NCBI GenBank assembly: GCA_019358985.1
Contig: JAHHIJ010000016.1
Coordinates: 79,461 to 143,460 of the forward strand
Direction: 5' to 3'
Origin: Tolypothrix brevis GSE-NOS-MK-07-07A
Lineage (GTDB): Bacteria > Cyanobacteriota > Cyanobacteriia > Cyanobacteriales > Nostocaceae
DNA: 64,000 nucleotides
The notes beneath the pieces are model-generated. The model ran no database searches and was not told the DNA's origin. It worked only from the letters and a program-made list of their open reading frames with translations. Every line of letters begins with the position of its first letter. The first letter of the stretch is position 1. Made by a program: the position numbers and the translations under genes. Positions 24,860 to 33,401 of this stretch are shown here, in pieces.

Positions 24860-26194
24860 ATGACTGTTGCTCGTACAATTTGCTTGGGATTTCTGGCTGT
24901 GATTGCCGTGGGAACGATTTTGCTGATGATGCCTTTTTCTACCAGCAATGGTACGTGGAATGACTTAATTGTGGCATTATTTACTTCCACATCCGCAGTT
25001 TGCGTTACAGGTTTATCAGTAGTTGATCCTGGTACTTATTTTTCCTTTTGGGGACAGTTGTTTATTGCTTTACTAGCTCAAATTGGCGGTTTGGGTTACA
25101 TGACAACCACAACTTTTCTGATTTTGCTAATTGGACGTAAGTTTGATTTGCGACATAAAATGGCGATTCAACAAGCTTTAGACCGACCGGGAATGAGTGG
25201 TAGTAAACAAGTGATTCGTTCAATTATTGCTACAACTTTGATTTTTGAAATTACTGGAACATTTTTACTTTTACCAGCTTTTGTTCCCAAATATGGATGG
25301 AGTCAAGGACTTTGGTTAGCGATTTTTCATAGTATAAATGCTTGGAATAATGCCGGTTTTAGTTTGTTTAAAGATAACTTGATTGGGTATCAGTCATCTT
25401 TCTTAGTAGTCTTTACTATTACAGGCTTGATTATCTTTGGTGGTATTGGTTATCAAGTAATTTTGGAAATGTATCTTTGGTTAAGCGATCGCTTTCACAA
25501 AAAAACAGAAAGATTAGTATTATCCCTAGATTTTAAAGTCGCTACAATCACCACAATCATACTTTTAATCTTAGGAACTATTGTGTTTTTGGCGATAGAA
25601 ATCAGAAATCCTCAAACCTTTGGCAATCTCAGTTTTATTGACCAATTATTAGTTGCTTGGTTTCAATCAGTAACACCTCGAACTGCTGGCTTTAATACTA
25701 TTGATATTGGCAAGATGACAAATGCTGGTTTGTTTGTTACGATTGCACTGATGTTTATTGGTGCAAGTCCTGGTGGTACTGGAGGCGGAATTAAAACAAC
25801 AACTTTGCGAGTTCTTACCAGTTGTACAAAAACCATTCTTCAAGGGAAAGAAGAAGTTTTATTATATGAACGTAAAATAGCAACATCTTTAATTTTGAAA
25901 GCTGTTGCTGTGTTAGTAGGTTCAATAGCAACCGTTATTATTTCTACACTTTTAATTAGCCTCACCGATCCAAAATTGGATTTCATTCAAATTCTGTTTG
26001 AAGTAATGTCAGCTTTTGCTACAGTTGGTCTGTCCACAGGAATCACGGGAAATGTTTCTATAGCAGCGAAGCTAATTTTAATTATTACAATGTATATTGG
26101 AAGAGTCGGTATTTTACTACTGATGTCAGCTATAATAGGAGACCCCCGTCCTAGCAGAATTCACTATCCGGAGGAAAATTTACTCGTAGGCTAG
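24860..26194 (+). CDS. ktrB: Potassium uptake channel subunit, TrkH/KtrB family
   Basis: A 444-residue integral membrane protein with four membrane-pore-membrane units. Pore-loop filters: STSAVCVTGLSVVD (about 45-58), NAWNNAGFSLF (about 156-166), SVTPRTAGFNT (about 271-281) and SAFATVGLSTG (about 386-396). The NNAGF and TAGFN forms fit KtrB-type K+ (Na+-coupled) uptake. ATG 24860 is the only start between an upstream stop (24836) and the first membrane helix; it lacks a clear ribosome-binding site. ktrA follows 154 bases later, so the two probably form one uptake system. Confidence 0.92.
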   Translation: MTVARTICLGFLAVIAVGTILLMMPFSTSNGTWNDLIVALFTSTSAVCVTGLSVVDPGTYFSFWGQLFIALLAQIGGLGYMTTTTFLILLIGRKFDLRHKMAIQQALDRPGMSGSKQVIRSIIATTLIFEITGTFLLLPAFVPKYGWSQGLWLAIFHSINAWNNAGFSLFKDNLIGYQSSFLVVFTITGLIIFGGIGYQVILEMYLWLSDRFHKKTERLVLSLDFKVATITTIILLILGTIVFLAIEIRNPQTFGNLSFIDQLLVAWFQSVTPRTAGFNTIDIGKMTNAGLFVTIALMFIGASPGGTGGGIKTTTLRVLTSCTKTILQGKEEVLLYERKIATSLILKAVAVLVGSIATVIISTLLISLTDPKLDFIQILFEVMSAFATVGLSTGITGNVSIAAKLILIITMYIGRVGILLLMSAIIGDPRPSRIHYPEENLLVG

Positions 26195-26348
26195 TGAAAA
26201 TAATCAACAAAACAAATAATAGCTAATGACTAATTAAATATATGTAGACAAAACTGATAAAATGTCACTAAATTAGGCAAAAAATAAAGTTTTTATATCT
26301 AACTATTTTTTGTCTTAGATACAGACAGGAAAAATAAGGAAAACAACT

Positions 26349-27044
26349 GTGAATCTGTCATCGTTAGGTTTTTTTCGCAGTCTACGTCACGATAACCGCC
26401 AATTTGCCGTTATTGGCTTAGGTCGCTTTGGTCGTTCGGTATGTTCTACCCTACATAAACTAGGCTATCAAGTACTGGCAACAGATATTAATGAAAAGCG
26501 GGTATCCGACGCATTAACAGAGCAACTAGTTGGTCATGCTTTACAGTTAGACTCAACGGAACCAGCAGCACTGAAAGAAGCTGGAGTTTTTGAATTTGAT
26601 ACAGTAATTGTCGCAATTGGAAACTACGTTCAAGAAAGTATTATCACCACCCTGAACGTCAAGGAGGGTGGTGTACCTCACGTAGTAGCCAAAGCCTCTA
26701 GTGAAGTTCACTGCAAGCTGCTGCGACGTGTGGGGGCAGATCACGTTGTATTTCCGGAGTTTGAGGCAGGTTCTGCCCTAGCGAGATCGCTCACCCAACC
26801 TTCAATTTTAGACAGATTTGACCTTGATCCAGATAACAGCATTGTCGAAATTATTGTACCTGATGAATTTCATGGTAAAACTATCGCCGAACTTCAACTT
26901 CGTAACCGCTATGGGTTGAATTTACTAGCAATGAGTCGCAATGGTAAATTTATCATTAATCCTGATTCAAGTAAGCATCTAGAGCGCGGTTCAGCAATAG
27001 TAGTTATTGGTTGCAACAAAGATATTAATCGTTTGCCAATTTAA
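26349..27044 (+). CDS. ktrA: Regulatory NAD/ATP-binding subunit of K+ uptake, TrkA/KtrA
   Basis: A 231-residue peripheral protein with an RCK_N Rossmann domain (FAVIGLGRFGRSV, Gly23-x-Gly25-x-x-Gly28; Asp in LATDINEKR) and an RCK_C domain from about residue 150 (NSIVEIIVPDEFHGKTIAEL). It gates the KtrB pore in response to nucleotide. The start is GTG 26349 with AAGGAAAAC upstream. It is convergent with the TPR gene at 27161; the core palindrome at 27107-27136 between them may terminate both. Confidence 0.93.
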   Translation: MNLSSLGFFRSLRHDNRQFAVIGLGRFGRSVCSTLHKLGYQVLATDINEKRVSDALTEQLVGHALQLDSTEPAALKEAGVFEFDTVIVAIGNYVQESIITTLNVKEGGVPHVVAKASSEVHCKLLRRVGADHVVFPEFEAGSALARSLTQPSILDRFDLDPDNSIVEIIVPDEFHGKTIAELQLRNRYGLNLLAMSRNGKFIINPDSSKHLERGSAIVVIGCNKDINRLPI

Positions 27045-27106
27045 AAAATGGGAATGGGGAATATCATGTCCCTTTAATTAACAGTAATAAAAACGTCGCA
27101 ACCGTC

Positions 27107-27136
27107 GTTTAGACGTTCCACTGGAACGTCTAAACA
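27107..27136. terminator. Core palindrome between convergent genes (possible bidirectional terminator)
   Basis: GTTTAGACGTTCCACTGGAACGTCTAAAC is a perfect palindrome with a 2-3 base loop, a variant of the dispersed core, placed between ktrA and the convergent TPR gene. Terminator function is inferred from position only. Confidence 0.45.
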
Positions 27137-27160
27137 ACTTTTCCCCTCTTAAAATCCCCA

Positions 27161-28288
27161 TTATCCCTTGCCGCTAAGGTCAGCAGGAGTTTCTATAGGT
27201 GTTTCTGGTAGATTTGGCATTTCTGGCGGATTTAGGGGCTGTTGTTCAACTGAAATTGGTACATTCCCAGGATTGCTTTGTGTTTCGGTTGGAGAAGTTT
27301 CTAGTTGATTTGGTGTTTGGGAGGGAGTTGAAGTTTGAGTAACTTCAGGTTGGCTTTTCTTTTCGGCAATTTGCAACATTAATTGCTCAACCTTATAAGC
27401 TTCTGGAAGGTTTCCCAATTCCCGGTATTCATTGCGAGCGCGTTTAAATGCTGCATTAGCTTTGTTAATTTCGCCTTGATTGTAGAAAGTTACTCCCAAG
27501 TTGTAATAAGCTAAGGCATTCTTAGGATTTTGACTAAGTGCTTGCTTGTAAGCGACAACAGCCTCTGAAGATTGACCAAGACTAGCTAACAAACTGCCCA
27601 GATTAGAATAAGCGATCGCATTTTGAGGATTTAGCTTTATCGCTTGCCGATAAGCAGCAATCGCTTGGGGTATTTCACCTTGCTGTTGTAAGGCGATGGC
27701 TAAGTTAAAATATGCATTAGCATTACTACCATCAAGATTTATTGCTTGCTGATATTCGGCGATCGCTTCTTTTAGCTGACCTTGTTCATACAGTGCCAAT
27801 CCCAAGTTATAATGGGCTGCTATCATTGTTGGCTCTATCACCAACGCTTGACGATAAGCAGTAACTGCCGCTTCTTTTTGTCCTTGTTTTTGTAAGGCTA
27901 AAGCTAGGTTATAATATGCCTCGCTCAAATCAGGATTCATCCTAATCGCTTCTGCATACTCTTGCACTGCTGCTTCCAAGCGATTTTGCTGTAAAAAAAT
28001 ATTACCCAAGTAATTACGTGCTAGCCCCAAATTTGGATCTCGCTGCAACGCTTGACGAAAGGCATATTCAGCACTCAGTAAATCATTGCGGTTATAGCGC
28101 GTCACTCCCTGCTGGTAATAACTAGCTGCTTCTAAATCCTGAGTGACAACATTTTCCTGGGCAAGCAGTTTGCTTCCTGGTAACTCAGTAAACGTTGATG
28201 TCATCAGCAGCAAAAACCCAGAGGAAGAAAATAGCACCATCTTGGAGGTGCAAAGAAACCACCGACAAAGTTGATTTTTTTTAAACAT
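27161..28288 (-). CDS. Exported TPR-repeat protein
   Basis: From ATG 28288 (MFKKNQLCRWFLC) the protein has 375 residues. A signal-peptide-like start (basic residues, then FSSSGFLLLMTSTF) suggests export or membrane attachment. About seven regular TPR units follow (YYQQGVTRYNRNDLLSAEYA, ARNYLGNIFLQQNRLEAAV, SEAYYNLALALQKQGQKEA and so on, to about residue 285), each followed by NP/EP at the usual position. The last 70 residues are Pro/Thr/Gln-rich and disordered. It is probably a scaffold in the periplasm or on the cell surface; the partner is unknown. Confidence 0.82.
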   Translation of the reverse strand: MFKKNQLCRWFLCTSKMVLFSSSGFLLLMTSTFTELPGSKLLAQENVVTQDLEAASYYQQGVTRYNRNDLLSAEYAFRQALQRDPNLGLARNYLGNIFLQQNRLEAAVQEYAEAIRMNPDLSEAYYNLALALQKQGQKEAAVTAYRQALVIEPTMIAAHYNLGLALYEQGQLKEAIAEYQQAINLDGSNANAYFNLAIALQQQGEIPQAIAAYRQAIKLNPQNAIAYSNLGSLLASLGQSSEAVVAYKQALSQNPKNALAYYNLGVTFYNQGEINKANAAFKRARNEYRELGNLPEAYKVEQLMLQIAEKKSQPEVTQTSTPSQTPNQLETSPTETQSNPGNVPISVEQQPLNPPEMPNLPETPIETPADLSGKG

Positions 28289-28383
28289 GAATGGTATACC
28301 TGGACTTATTGTTAAAGGCTTATAAGTCAGAGTACCCACCAGAAAAGAGAAAATTAAGCTTGACGTAAAAAATCTATGAAGAC

Positions 28384-28452
28384 TGAGGCAATCCCCCGTG
28401 AATTGGGAAGCCTACACTGTACCGAAAGGGAGCGTGTAGGTAGTTCACGCAC
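28384..28452 (+). mobile_element. Solitary IS200/IS605-type right-end / omegaRNA-like remnant
   Basis: GAGGCAATCCCCCGTGAATTGGGAAG, then CCTACACTGTACCGAAAGGGAGCGTGTAGGTAGTTCAC, reads as a hairpin (CCTACAC...GTGTAGG) ending in TAGTTCAC. This arrangement resembles the 3' ends of TnpB-carrying IS200/IS605 elements, where it forms the guide-RNA (omegaRNA) scaffold. No tnpB or tnpA lies next to it, and a Rep-C element begins 8 bases later. The family match is from memory of such ends, not from a search. Confidence 0.5.
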
Positions 28453-28459
28453 AAAAGCG

Positions 28460-28570
28460 TTACAGCAGATTGCGTTGTGATTAAATACACGTAGAGACTA
28501 TTCTGTGCTACGTCTGTGAGCGGGTTTTGGGTTTTACGGCTGTACCTCCTAAACCTGAAATCTGCTGTAA
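28460..28570. mobile_element. Rep-C MITE-like element
   Basis: 111 bp with inverted ends TTACAGCAGATT and AATCTGCTGTAA. Inside is a broken core (GTAGAGACTATTCTGTGCTACGTCT), then a GAGCGGGTTTTGGG stretch. Related, incomplete copies are at 356-416 and 32366-32426. It has no coding capacity. Confidence 0.7.
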
Positions 28571-28582
28571 TATGCATAGTAT

Positions 28583-28777
28583 TTAGTTAATTAGCCATTT
28601 GCAAACTAACTTACCATCTTCAATTTCCCATTTAGCGCTCAAGGGATTTTTGGGAAAACTTTTTAAAGGCAAGTTGAGATTATTGTTTGTTACCTGCTGA
28701 GATAAATCTTGTCGTTCAATGTTTCTTACAGTTGAAGAATTAAAATTGAATAAAGATTTTTTGTAGTTAAATAACAT
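28583..28777 (-). CDS. Small hypothetical protein
   Basis: 64 residues, ending PLSAKWEIEDGKLVCKWLIN. This end has the look of a small conserved cyanobacterial family with a W-x(2-4)-DGKLVC-x-W motif; I cannot name it. The N-terminal half (KSLFNFNSSTVRNIERQD) is polar. There is no membrane helix. The ATG is preceded by AGGAAGTGCGATCGC, giving a weak ribosome-binding site. Confidence 0.5.
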   Translation of the reverse strand: MLFNYKKSLFNFNSSTVRNIERQDLSQQVTNNNLNLPLKSFPKNPLSAKWEIEDGKLVCKWLIN

Positions 28778-28874
28778 AGCGATCGCACTTCCTTGGTTGA
28801 ATGTTTATCAGATAACATCTTTGTTTCTGTATACTTAATAGGCGTAAGCAAAATTAACTTATGCACTTTTGTAT

Positions 28875-28975
28875 AATAGACATCTCCAGAAAACAATGTA
28901 GAGACGTAGCACAGAATAGTCTCTACAAGGGTTTGGGGCAACGCATAGTTCAATTCGGTCGATGTCTAATGCGTA
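28875..28975. repeat. Rep-A element
   Basis: From AATAGACATCTCCAGAAAAC (28876) through a broken core (GTAGAGACGTAGCACAGAATAG) and GGGTTTGGGGCAACGCATAG to CGATGTCTAATG (28975). The same broken core with an AGAATAG interior is at 57299 and (inverted) 60003, so these copies share an ancestor. Confidence 0.75.
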
Positions 28976-29073
28976 TGTTATAGATTTATAAAGTTATGAG
29001 TTTTTGATCCGGTTAAGAAAGATAGTGGGGCGTAAATAAGAACGTGAGTGACGTCATAAGGAGGAAAATGCAA

Positions 29074-29778
29074 ATGACTGAAGATAATAAAAACCGCACT
29101 TTATCTGTTGATATTGGCGGCAGTGGTGTCAAGGTTCTGCTTTTGGATAGTAAGGGTAATCCATTAAGTAAGAAAGTGCGAAAAGAAACACCACAGCCAG
29201 CGAAACCCGAACCTGTGATTAATGCAATTGTTGAGTTAGCAGCAACTCAAGGTGAATTCCATCGCGTTTCGGTAGGTTTCCCCGGTGTCGTGCGCGATGG
29301 AGTGACGGAAACGGCAGTAAATTTGCATCCAGATTGGATTAAGCTTGATTTGACAAAGGAATTGTCACAGCATTTAAACAAGCCTGTGCGGGTAATTAAT
29401 GATGCTGATATGCAAGGTTTGGGAGCAATTGTAGGTAAGGGCGTAGAATTGGTGATTACTTTGGGTACAGGCTTTGGTTCGGCTTTATTTGTACATGGTA
29501 AATTAGTGCCGAATTTGGAAATGGGGCATCATGAGTTTAGAAAAGGAGAGACGTATGAGCAACAATTGGGACGTGCAGCTTTGGAAAAGGTTGGTGATAG
29601 TAAATGGAATCGACGCTTAGATCATGCGATCGCATCTTTACAAAATCTATTCAATTATAATTACCTTTATATCGGCGGTGGTGAAGCCACAAGGGTAAAA
29701 ATTCAGCTACCTGAAAATGTGAAACTTATCCCAAATATTAGTGGTTTACTCGGTGGAATTGCTTTGTGGCAAGATTGA
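29074..29778 (+). CDS. Polyphosphate glucokinase-like ROK family kinase
   Basis: ATG 29074 (MTEDNKNRTL) is chosen because AAGGAGG (29058-29064) lies 9 bases upstream; it gives 234 residues. The phosphate-1 loop VDIGGSGVKVLLL (about 12-24), INDADMQGLGA (catalytic Asp, about 118-128), the LGTGFGSALF loop and YIGGGE near the end are those of ROK-type polyphosphate/ATP glucokinases. The ROK zinc-binding Cys cluster is absent, as in polyphosphate glucokinases. Phosphorylation of glucose fits with the glucan-degrading genes in the window. The SDR gene follows 169 bases later. Confidence 0.85.
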   Translation: MTEDNKNRTLSVDIGGSGVKVLLLDSKGNPLSKKVRKETPQPAKPEPVINAIVELAATQGEFHRVSVGFPGVVRDGVTETAVNLHPDWIKLDLTKELSQHLNKPVRVINDADMQGLGAIVGKGVELVITLGTGFGSALFVHGKLVPNLEMGHHEFRKGETYEQQLGRAALEKVGDSKWNRRLDHAIASLQNLFNYNYLYIGGGEATRVKIQLPENVKLIPNISGLLGGIALWQD

Positions 29779-29790
29779 AAATTGTTTGTG

Positions 29791-29821
29791 GTAGAGACGC
29801 GAGGAACATCGCGTCTCTACA
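29791..29821. repeat. Core palindrome
   Basis: GTAGAGACGCGAGGAACATCGCGTCTCTAC, the CG-rich loop variant of the dispersed core, lies directly after the glucokinase gene; possible terminator. Confidence 0.65.
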
Positions 29822-29947
29822 ATGTTAGTTCTTGGGCATCAGGCATTTATCCCCCTTGTCCCCCACTCCCCTACTCAGTCTTGCGAAAGATGTCGCGAGC
29901 GTTAATAAAACTTATTAATTGGAGGGAGAGGGTAGGGATAATAAATC

Positions 29948-30964
29948 ATGCAATTGAAGCCGATAAATCAGCAAGTGGTAGCCATCGTTGGAGCTTCCAG
30001 CGGGATTGGACGCGAGACAGCAATGTTGTTTGCGCGACGTGGGGCAAAGGTAGCGGTAGCTGCGCGGAGTGAATCAGGGTTAAATTCGTTGGTGAAGGAT
30101 ATTCAAAGCTTTGGTGGTGAAGCGATCGCCCTACAAGCAGATGTAAGTGACTTTGAACAGGTAAAGGCGATCGCCGATCAAACTGTGGCACAATACGGAA
30201 GGCTTGATACTTGGGTTCACGCCGCTGCTACAGGTATAATTGCACCTTTTGAGCAAATTACACCGCAAGAGTTTCAACGAGTTATTGATGTCAACTTGAT
30301 GGGACAGGTTCACGGTGCGATGGTAGCATTACCCTACCTTAAACAAGAAGGACGCGGGGCATTAATTCATATTTCTTCAATGGAAGGTAGACGTGCTTTA
30401 CCTTTGCAAAGTCCTTACTCTGCGGCAAAGCATGGTTTAGAAGGTTTCTTAGAAGCGCTGCGAGTAGAATTGCAGTATGAAAAGTTGCCCATCAGCGTTA
30501 CGTCAATTTTGCCTTCGGTAATTAACACACCGTTCTATAATAAAGTTGCTACCAAATTAGGCGTGAAGCCGACAGGGATACCGCCATATTACGATCCTAG
30601 CCTTGTTGCTGAAACGATTCTTTATGTTGCCCAACATCCCACCCGTGATTATATCGTTGGGGATGTCGGTAGAGTGTTAGATGTGCTACAAAGATTTTCG
30701 CCTGAGTTAGTGGATTCAGTGTTGGTAGCCATTGGTATTCCGGGACAGCGTACCGACGAACCAAAGTCAGAAAACGCACCAAACAATGTTTTTGAACCGA
30801 TTGCAGGTTATGACAAAGTGAAAGGAGACTTTGGTAAGCTGGAAGTACCAAGTTTCTCAGATTGGTTGGACATGAACCCACCGGCTAAGTGGGGTGCTTT
30901 GGCTGTTGCAGCTTTGGGTGTTGCCGCGTTTCTCGGTGGATGGGGGAATAATAATGATGTGTAG
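29948..30964 (+). CDS. Short-chain dehydrogenase with C-terminal membrane anchor
   Basis: 338 residues. A classical SDR: VAIVGASSGIGRETAM (about 11-26, TGxxxGxG type), the NxxG-equivalent region AAATG, catalytic Ser in HISSMEGRR and YSAAKHG (Tyr-x-x-x-Lys, about 157-163). It differs from short SDRs by a C-terminal extension of about 80 residues that ends in a hydrophobic segment (WGALAVAALGVAAFLGGWG, about 314-332), suggesting membrane attachment. The substrate is unknown. GGGAGAGGG about 15 bases before the ATG may be the ribosome-binding site. Confidence 0.88.
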   Translation: MQLKPINQQVVAIVGASSGIGRETAMLFARRGAKVAVAARSESGLNSLVKDIQSFGGEAIALQADVSDFEQVKAIADQTVAQYGRLDTWVHAAATGIIAPFEQITPQEFQRVIDVNLMGQVHGAMVALPYLKQEGRGALIHISSMEGRRALPLQSPYSAAKHGLEGFLEALRVELQYEKLPISVTSILPSVINTPFYNKVATKLGVKPTGIPPYYDPSLVAETILYVAQHPTRDYIVGDVGRVLDVLQRFSPELVDSVLVAIGIPGQRTDEPKSENAPNNVFEPIAGYDKVKGDFGKLEVPSFSDWLDMNPPAKWGALAVAALGVAAFLGGWGNNNDV

Positions 30965-31004
30965 GCAGGTGAAATAGCACAGATCGCACGCTTGTTATTG
31001 TAGA

Positions 31005-31106
31005 GCGATGGCTTTCCAATTCTGTGCTTACTTGAACTGCGAAAGACATATCTGAAAAATCAGTAGGCATATCTTGATCTATGCAAACTATCTCGATTGA
31101 AGGCAT
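31005..31106 (-). pseudogene. N-terminal fragment of a conserved hypothetical gene
   Basis: From ATG 31106 the frame gives MPSIEIVCIDQDMPTDFSDM then SFAVQVSTELESHRS, which has the look of the start of a conserved cyanobacterial hypothetical protein. After about 34 residues it loses character and runs into the 3' end of the SDR gene on the other strand. I therefore treat it as a truncated remnant. The family memory is weak. Confidence 0.4.
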
Positions 31107-31183
31107 AAACTTTTTGTTTAATCTAACAGAGATTACAAATGCTCATAGCGATCGCTATTTGCCCAAACATAGGCTGATAATTT

Positions 31184-31411
31184 TTATACTGCGGCGTTCC
31201 TAGGCGATCGCCCCTTACCCCGCAGTTTGGCATGACAAATTGCCGCAGCAGCGCGAACAGATGTCAAGTGTTGTGCTGCTAACCCCGGTTTTTTGCGTCC
31301 AGCGCGAATGTTGTAAATGCGTATGGGTTTACCTGTGATGGCAGCGAGACTTAAGGAGGTACGGAGAACTTGTCCACCTCCTTCTCCATAGGAACCGTCA
31401 ATTTCAATCAT
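31184..31411 (-). pseudogene. rtcA: RNA 3'-terminal phosphate cyclase, N-terminal fragment
   Basis: ATG 31411 gives [49 protein letters not shown] and then [14 protein letters not shown], the unmistakable first 65 residues of RtcA (full length about 340). The frame then passes into unrelated sequence ([12 protein letters not shown]) and stops at 31184. The catalytic His region and the rest are absent. No rtcB or rtcR partner is present. It is a dead fragment. Confidence 0.85.
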
Positions 31412-31526
31412 GGGGTGCAATACTTTTGTATTTTTGTAATACTACAATAATACAATGTATAAAGATGGTTTGTCATCCTGTTAAGCACGCTTGTATTATT
31501 GGCGTTGCATACTAGCGCAATGATTT

Positions 31527-31682
31527 GACAATAGACATCTGGTATAAGTTAAATATCCGTCATCCAGAACCCTAGAGACGTAGCAGTGCTACGTCTCTAC
31601 ATTATTTTTCACTGCTACGTCTAATACATACAGGTCGATAAATTCGACGTATTGCAGAGACGTTCCACCGGAACGTCTTTAC
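31527..31682. repeat. Rep-A element plus extra core palindrome
   Basis: AATAGACATCTGGTATAAG (31530) to TGCTACGTCTAATAC (31627) is a Rep-A element with core GAGACGTAGCAGTGCTACGTCTC. A second core (GCAGAGACGTTCCACCGGAACGTC) follows at 31653-31680, directly before the Uma2 stop. Confidence 0.7.
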
Positions 31683-31701
31683 GATTGATTCGGTGATTAT
31701 G

Positions 31702-32280
31702 CTATGCAAAAATTAATTGTAAATCTAATACAAAACCAGGAAGAATATCCTCACCAGATAAATTACGAGGAGATTGTAAAACTTCCACTTCTACCAAAGG
31801 TCGATAAATTTCTACTTGTTTCTTTTTCGGATTAATCAACCAACCTAAACGCAAACCATTTTCTATATATTCCTGCATTTTGGCTTGAGTATCTTCTAAA
31901 TCATCACTTTCAGAAACCAATTCGGCTACAAAATCAGGACACAAAGGTAAAAATTTCTTTCGTTGACTTGAAGTGAGTGCATCCCATCTTTCCATCTTTA
32001 CCCAAGACGCATCGGGGGAACGTGTTGCACCATTTGGAAGTTTAAAACCTGTGGAAGAATCAAAAGCTTTTCCAAGATTATTTTGACGGTTCCAAAACCA
32101 TATTTGACCTAATAAATCAAAGTTGCGGTTTCCTGTTTCTCCTCCAGTGGGTGACATTATAACTAATTCTCCATATCGCGTTAATTCCAGTCGTAATTCT
32201 TTGTTAAAAAGAACAACTTGTTCAAATTGTTCATCTGTAAATTTCAGATTTGGGGGTAACTGTAAAGTTAAGGCACTCAT
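31702..32280 (-). CDS. Uma2 family (DUF820) putative endonuclease
   Basis: ATG 32280 (MSALTLQLPPNLKFTDEQF) gives 192 residues and is preceded on the minus strand by GGAGAATTAATT. Core signs: RYGELVIMSPTGGETGNRN (about 36-54), SPDASWVKMERW (conserved Asp), FVAELVSESDDLEDTQAKM (Glu then Lys) and ENGLRLGWLINPKKKQVEIY. The frame remains open 324 bases upstream, but that stretch holds a Rep-C copy and does not look like Uma2. The family is often multi-copy; its role is unsettled. Confidence 0.85.
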   Translation of the reverse strand: MSALTLQLPPNLKFTDEQFEQVVLFNKELRLELTRYGELVIMSPTGGETGNRNFDLLGQIWFWNRQNNLGKAFDSSTGFKLPNGATRSPDASWVKMERWDALTSSQRKKFLPLCPDFVAELVSESDDLEDTQAKMQEYIENGLRLGWLINPKKKQVEIYRPLVEVEVLQSPRNLSGEDILPGFVLDLQLIFA

Positions 32281-32365
32281 AATTAATTCTCCAGAAAAAT
32301 GTGAGATTAGGTTGATAGACCAAAATTCAGGTAAATTAGGTACATTCGTAAAACCCAAATTCCTG

Positions 32366-32426
32366 TAGAGACGTTCCACGGTCACGTCTCTACGTATGTT
32401 TAATAACAACGCAATCTGGTGTAAGT
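32366..32426. repeat. Partial Rep-C element
   Basis: GTAGAGACGTTCCACGGTCACGTC (core, one arm altered), then ACGTATGTTTAATAACAACG and CAATCTGGTGTAA, the inverse of the TTACAGCAGATTGCGTTGT end seen at 356 and 28460. Confidence 0.6.
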
Positions 32427-32432
32427 TCCTAA

Positions 32433-32604
32433 TTTTTAATTCCAGCATCTTGCTATTAGCAGAATTAATTAAACTATAGGGATGGACGATTACTGGAAAT
32501 TTTAGATGTTCGGGAGCGATCGCTCTCCAACCTTCTTCTATAAAATAGAAATGGCAATTGGCAATAAATCTGACTTCAGAATTATTCTTTATCGGCGCTT
32601 TCAT
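32433..32604 (-). pseudogene. Unidentified coding remnant upstream of Uma2
   Basis: From ATG 32604 about 57 residues read like a real protein (EVRFIANCHFYFIEEGWRAI, PEHLKFPVIVHPYSLINSAN) before the frame enters the Rep-C copy. No family is recognised. Either a short gene cut by the repeat or chance coding; the frame continues by accident into Uma2. Confidence 0.3.
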
Positions 32605-32667
32605 GCCATTTATTTAATATAAAGTTATATAAGGCACTCAAAAAGAAAAATTACAGTGCCTAAATTT

Positions 32668-33138
32668 TTAGCTGATTCGCAGTGTACATTCTAAAATTAA
32701 CTTTTGGTTTACCAAAGAGTACGGTTGAATTTCTAAAGCGCGTTGAAAAACTTTGATTGCTTCACCGTACTCGCCAAGTGCGGCATAACACAAGCCCATA
32801 CCGTGAAGTGCGCCAAAATGTACTGGTATTATTTCTACAACTCTCTGACAATCTGCTAGGGACTTGTGATATTTACGACTGCTGTAGTAGAGAAAAGCGC
32901 GACGATTCCAAGCTTCAGCAAAATCTGGTTGTTCTTTGATTAGTTGGTTCAGCATTGTTTCGGCTTCGTCTAGTTCCCCAGCGTCTAGTAACTTTTGACT
33001 GCGATCAATGGTTTCTAGGGCAGAAATTCCCTTTTGCTTGAACCAGATCCGCCAAAGTTTCCTAGTCGCGTGTTCTCGCACTATTTCGTCAGGATTTTTC
33101 AAATCTTTAAGTAAGGAGCTAATTGATAAAGAATCCAT
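32668..33138 (-). CDS. TPR-repeat protein
   Basis: 156 residues. The N-terminus (SLLKDLKNPDEIVREHATRK) resembles a HEAT-type helix pair. Residues from about 45 form three TPR units (RSQKLLDAGELDEAETMLNQ, AEAWNRRAFLYYSSRKYHKS, FGALHGMGLCYAALGEYGEA). It is soluble, without signal or membrane helix. Small HEAT-TPR proteins of this type are common in cyanobacteria; the partner is unknown. It is divergent from the URC1-like gene across 263 bases that hold no other gene. Confidence 0.8.
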   Translation of the reverse strand: MDSLSISSLLKDLKNPDEIVREHATRKLWRIWFKQKGISALETIDRSQKLLDAGELDEAETMLNQLIKEQPDFAEAWNRRAFLYYSSRKYHKSLADCQRVVEIIPVHFGALHGMGLCYAALGEYGEAIKVFQRALEIQPYSLVNQKLILECTLRIS

Positions 33139-33401
33139 GAATTTAAGGTTTGGGATTGTATATTAGTAATTTCGCACAAAACTATCTAATTAAGTCACTT
33201 TTAAAGGCATCTTTAAATTAGGATAATTGCAATTTAGGCAATTATCATGCTATTTGTTGTACTCAGTAATACTGTTAGTGCGTTTACGTAAAATATAAAG
33301 TCATTAGCACAAACTTTATAAAAAGGAAAAGGGTGTCTTAGCAGTTGACAAAACCCTAGAAAATAATACTTGATAAAAAGATAACAAAAATTAAATTGAC
33401 T

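Noticed and set aside
29782..30072. ORF of 96 residues overlapping the SDR start
   Set aside because: Contains a core palindrome and low-complexity sequence, and is out of frame with the SDR; no family features.
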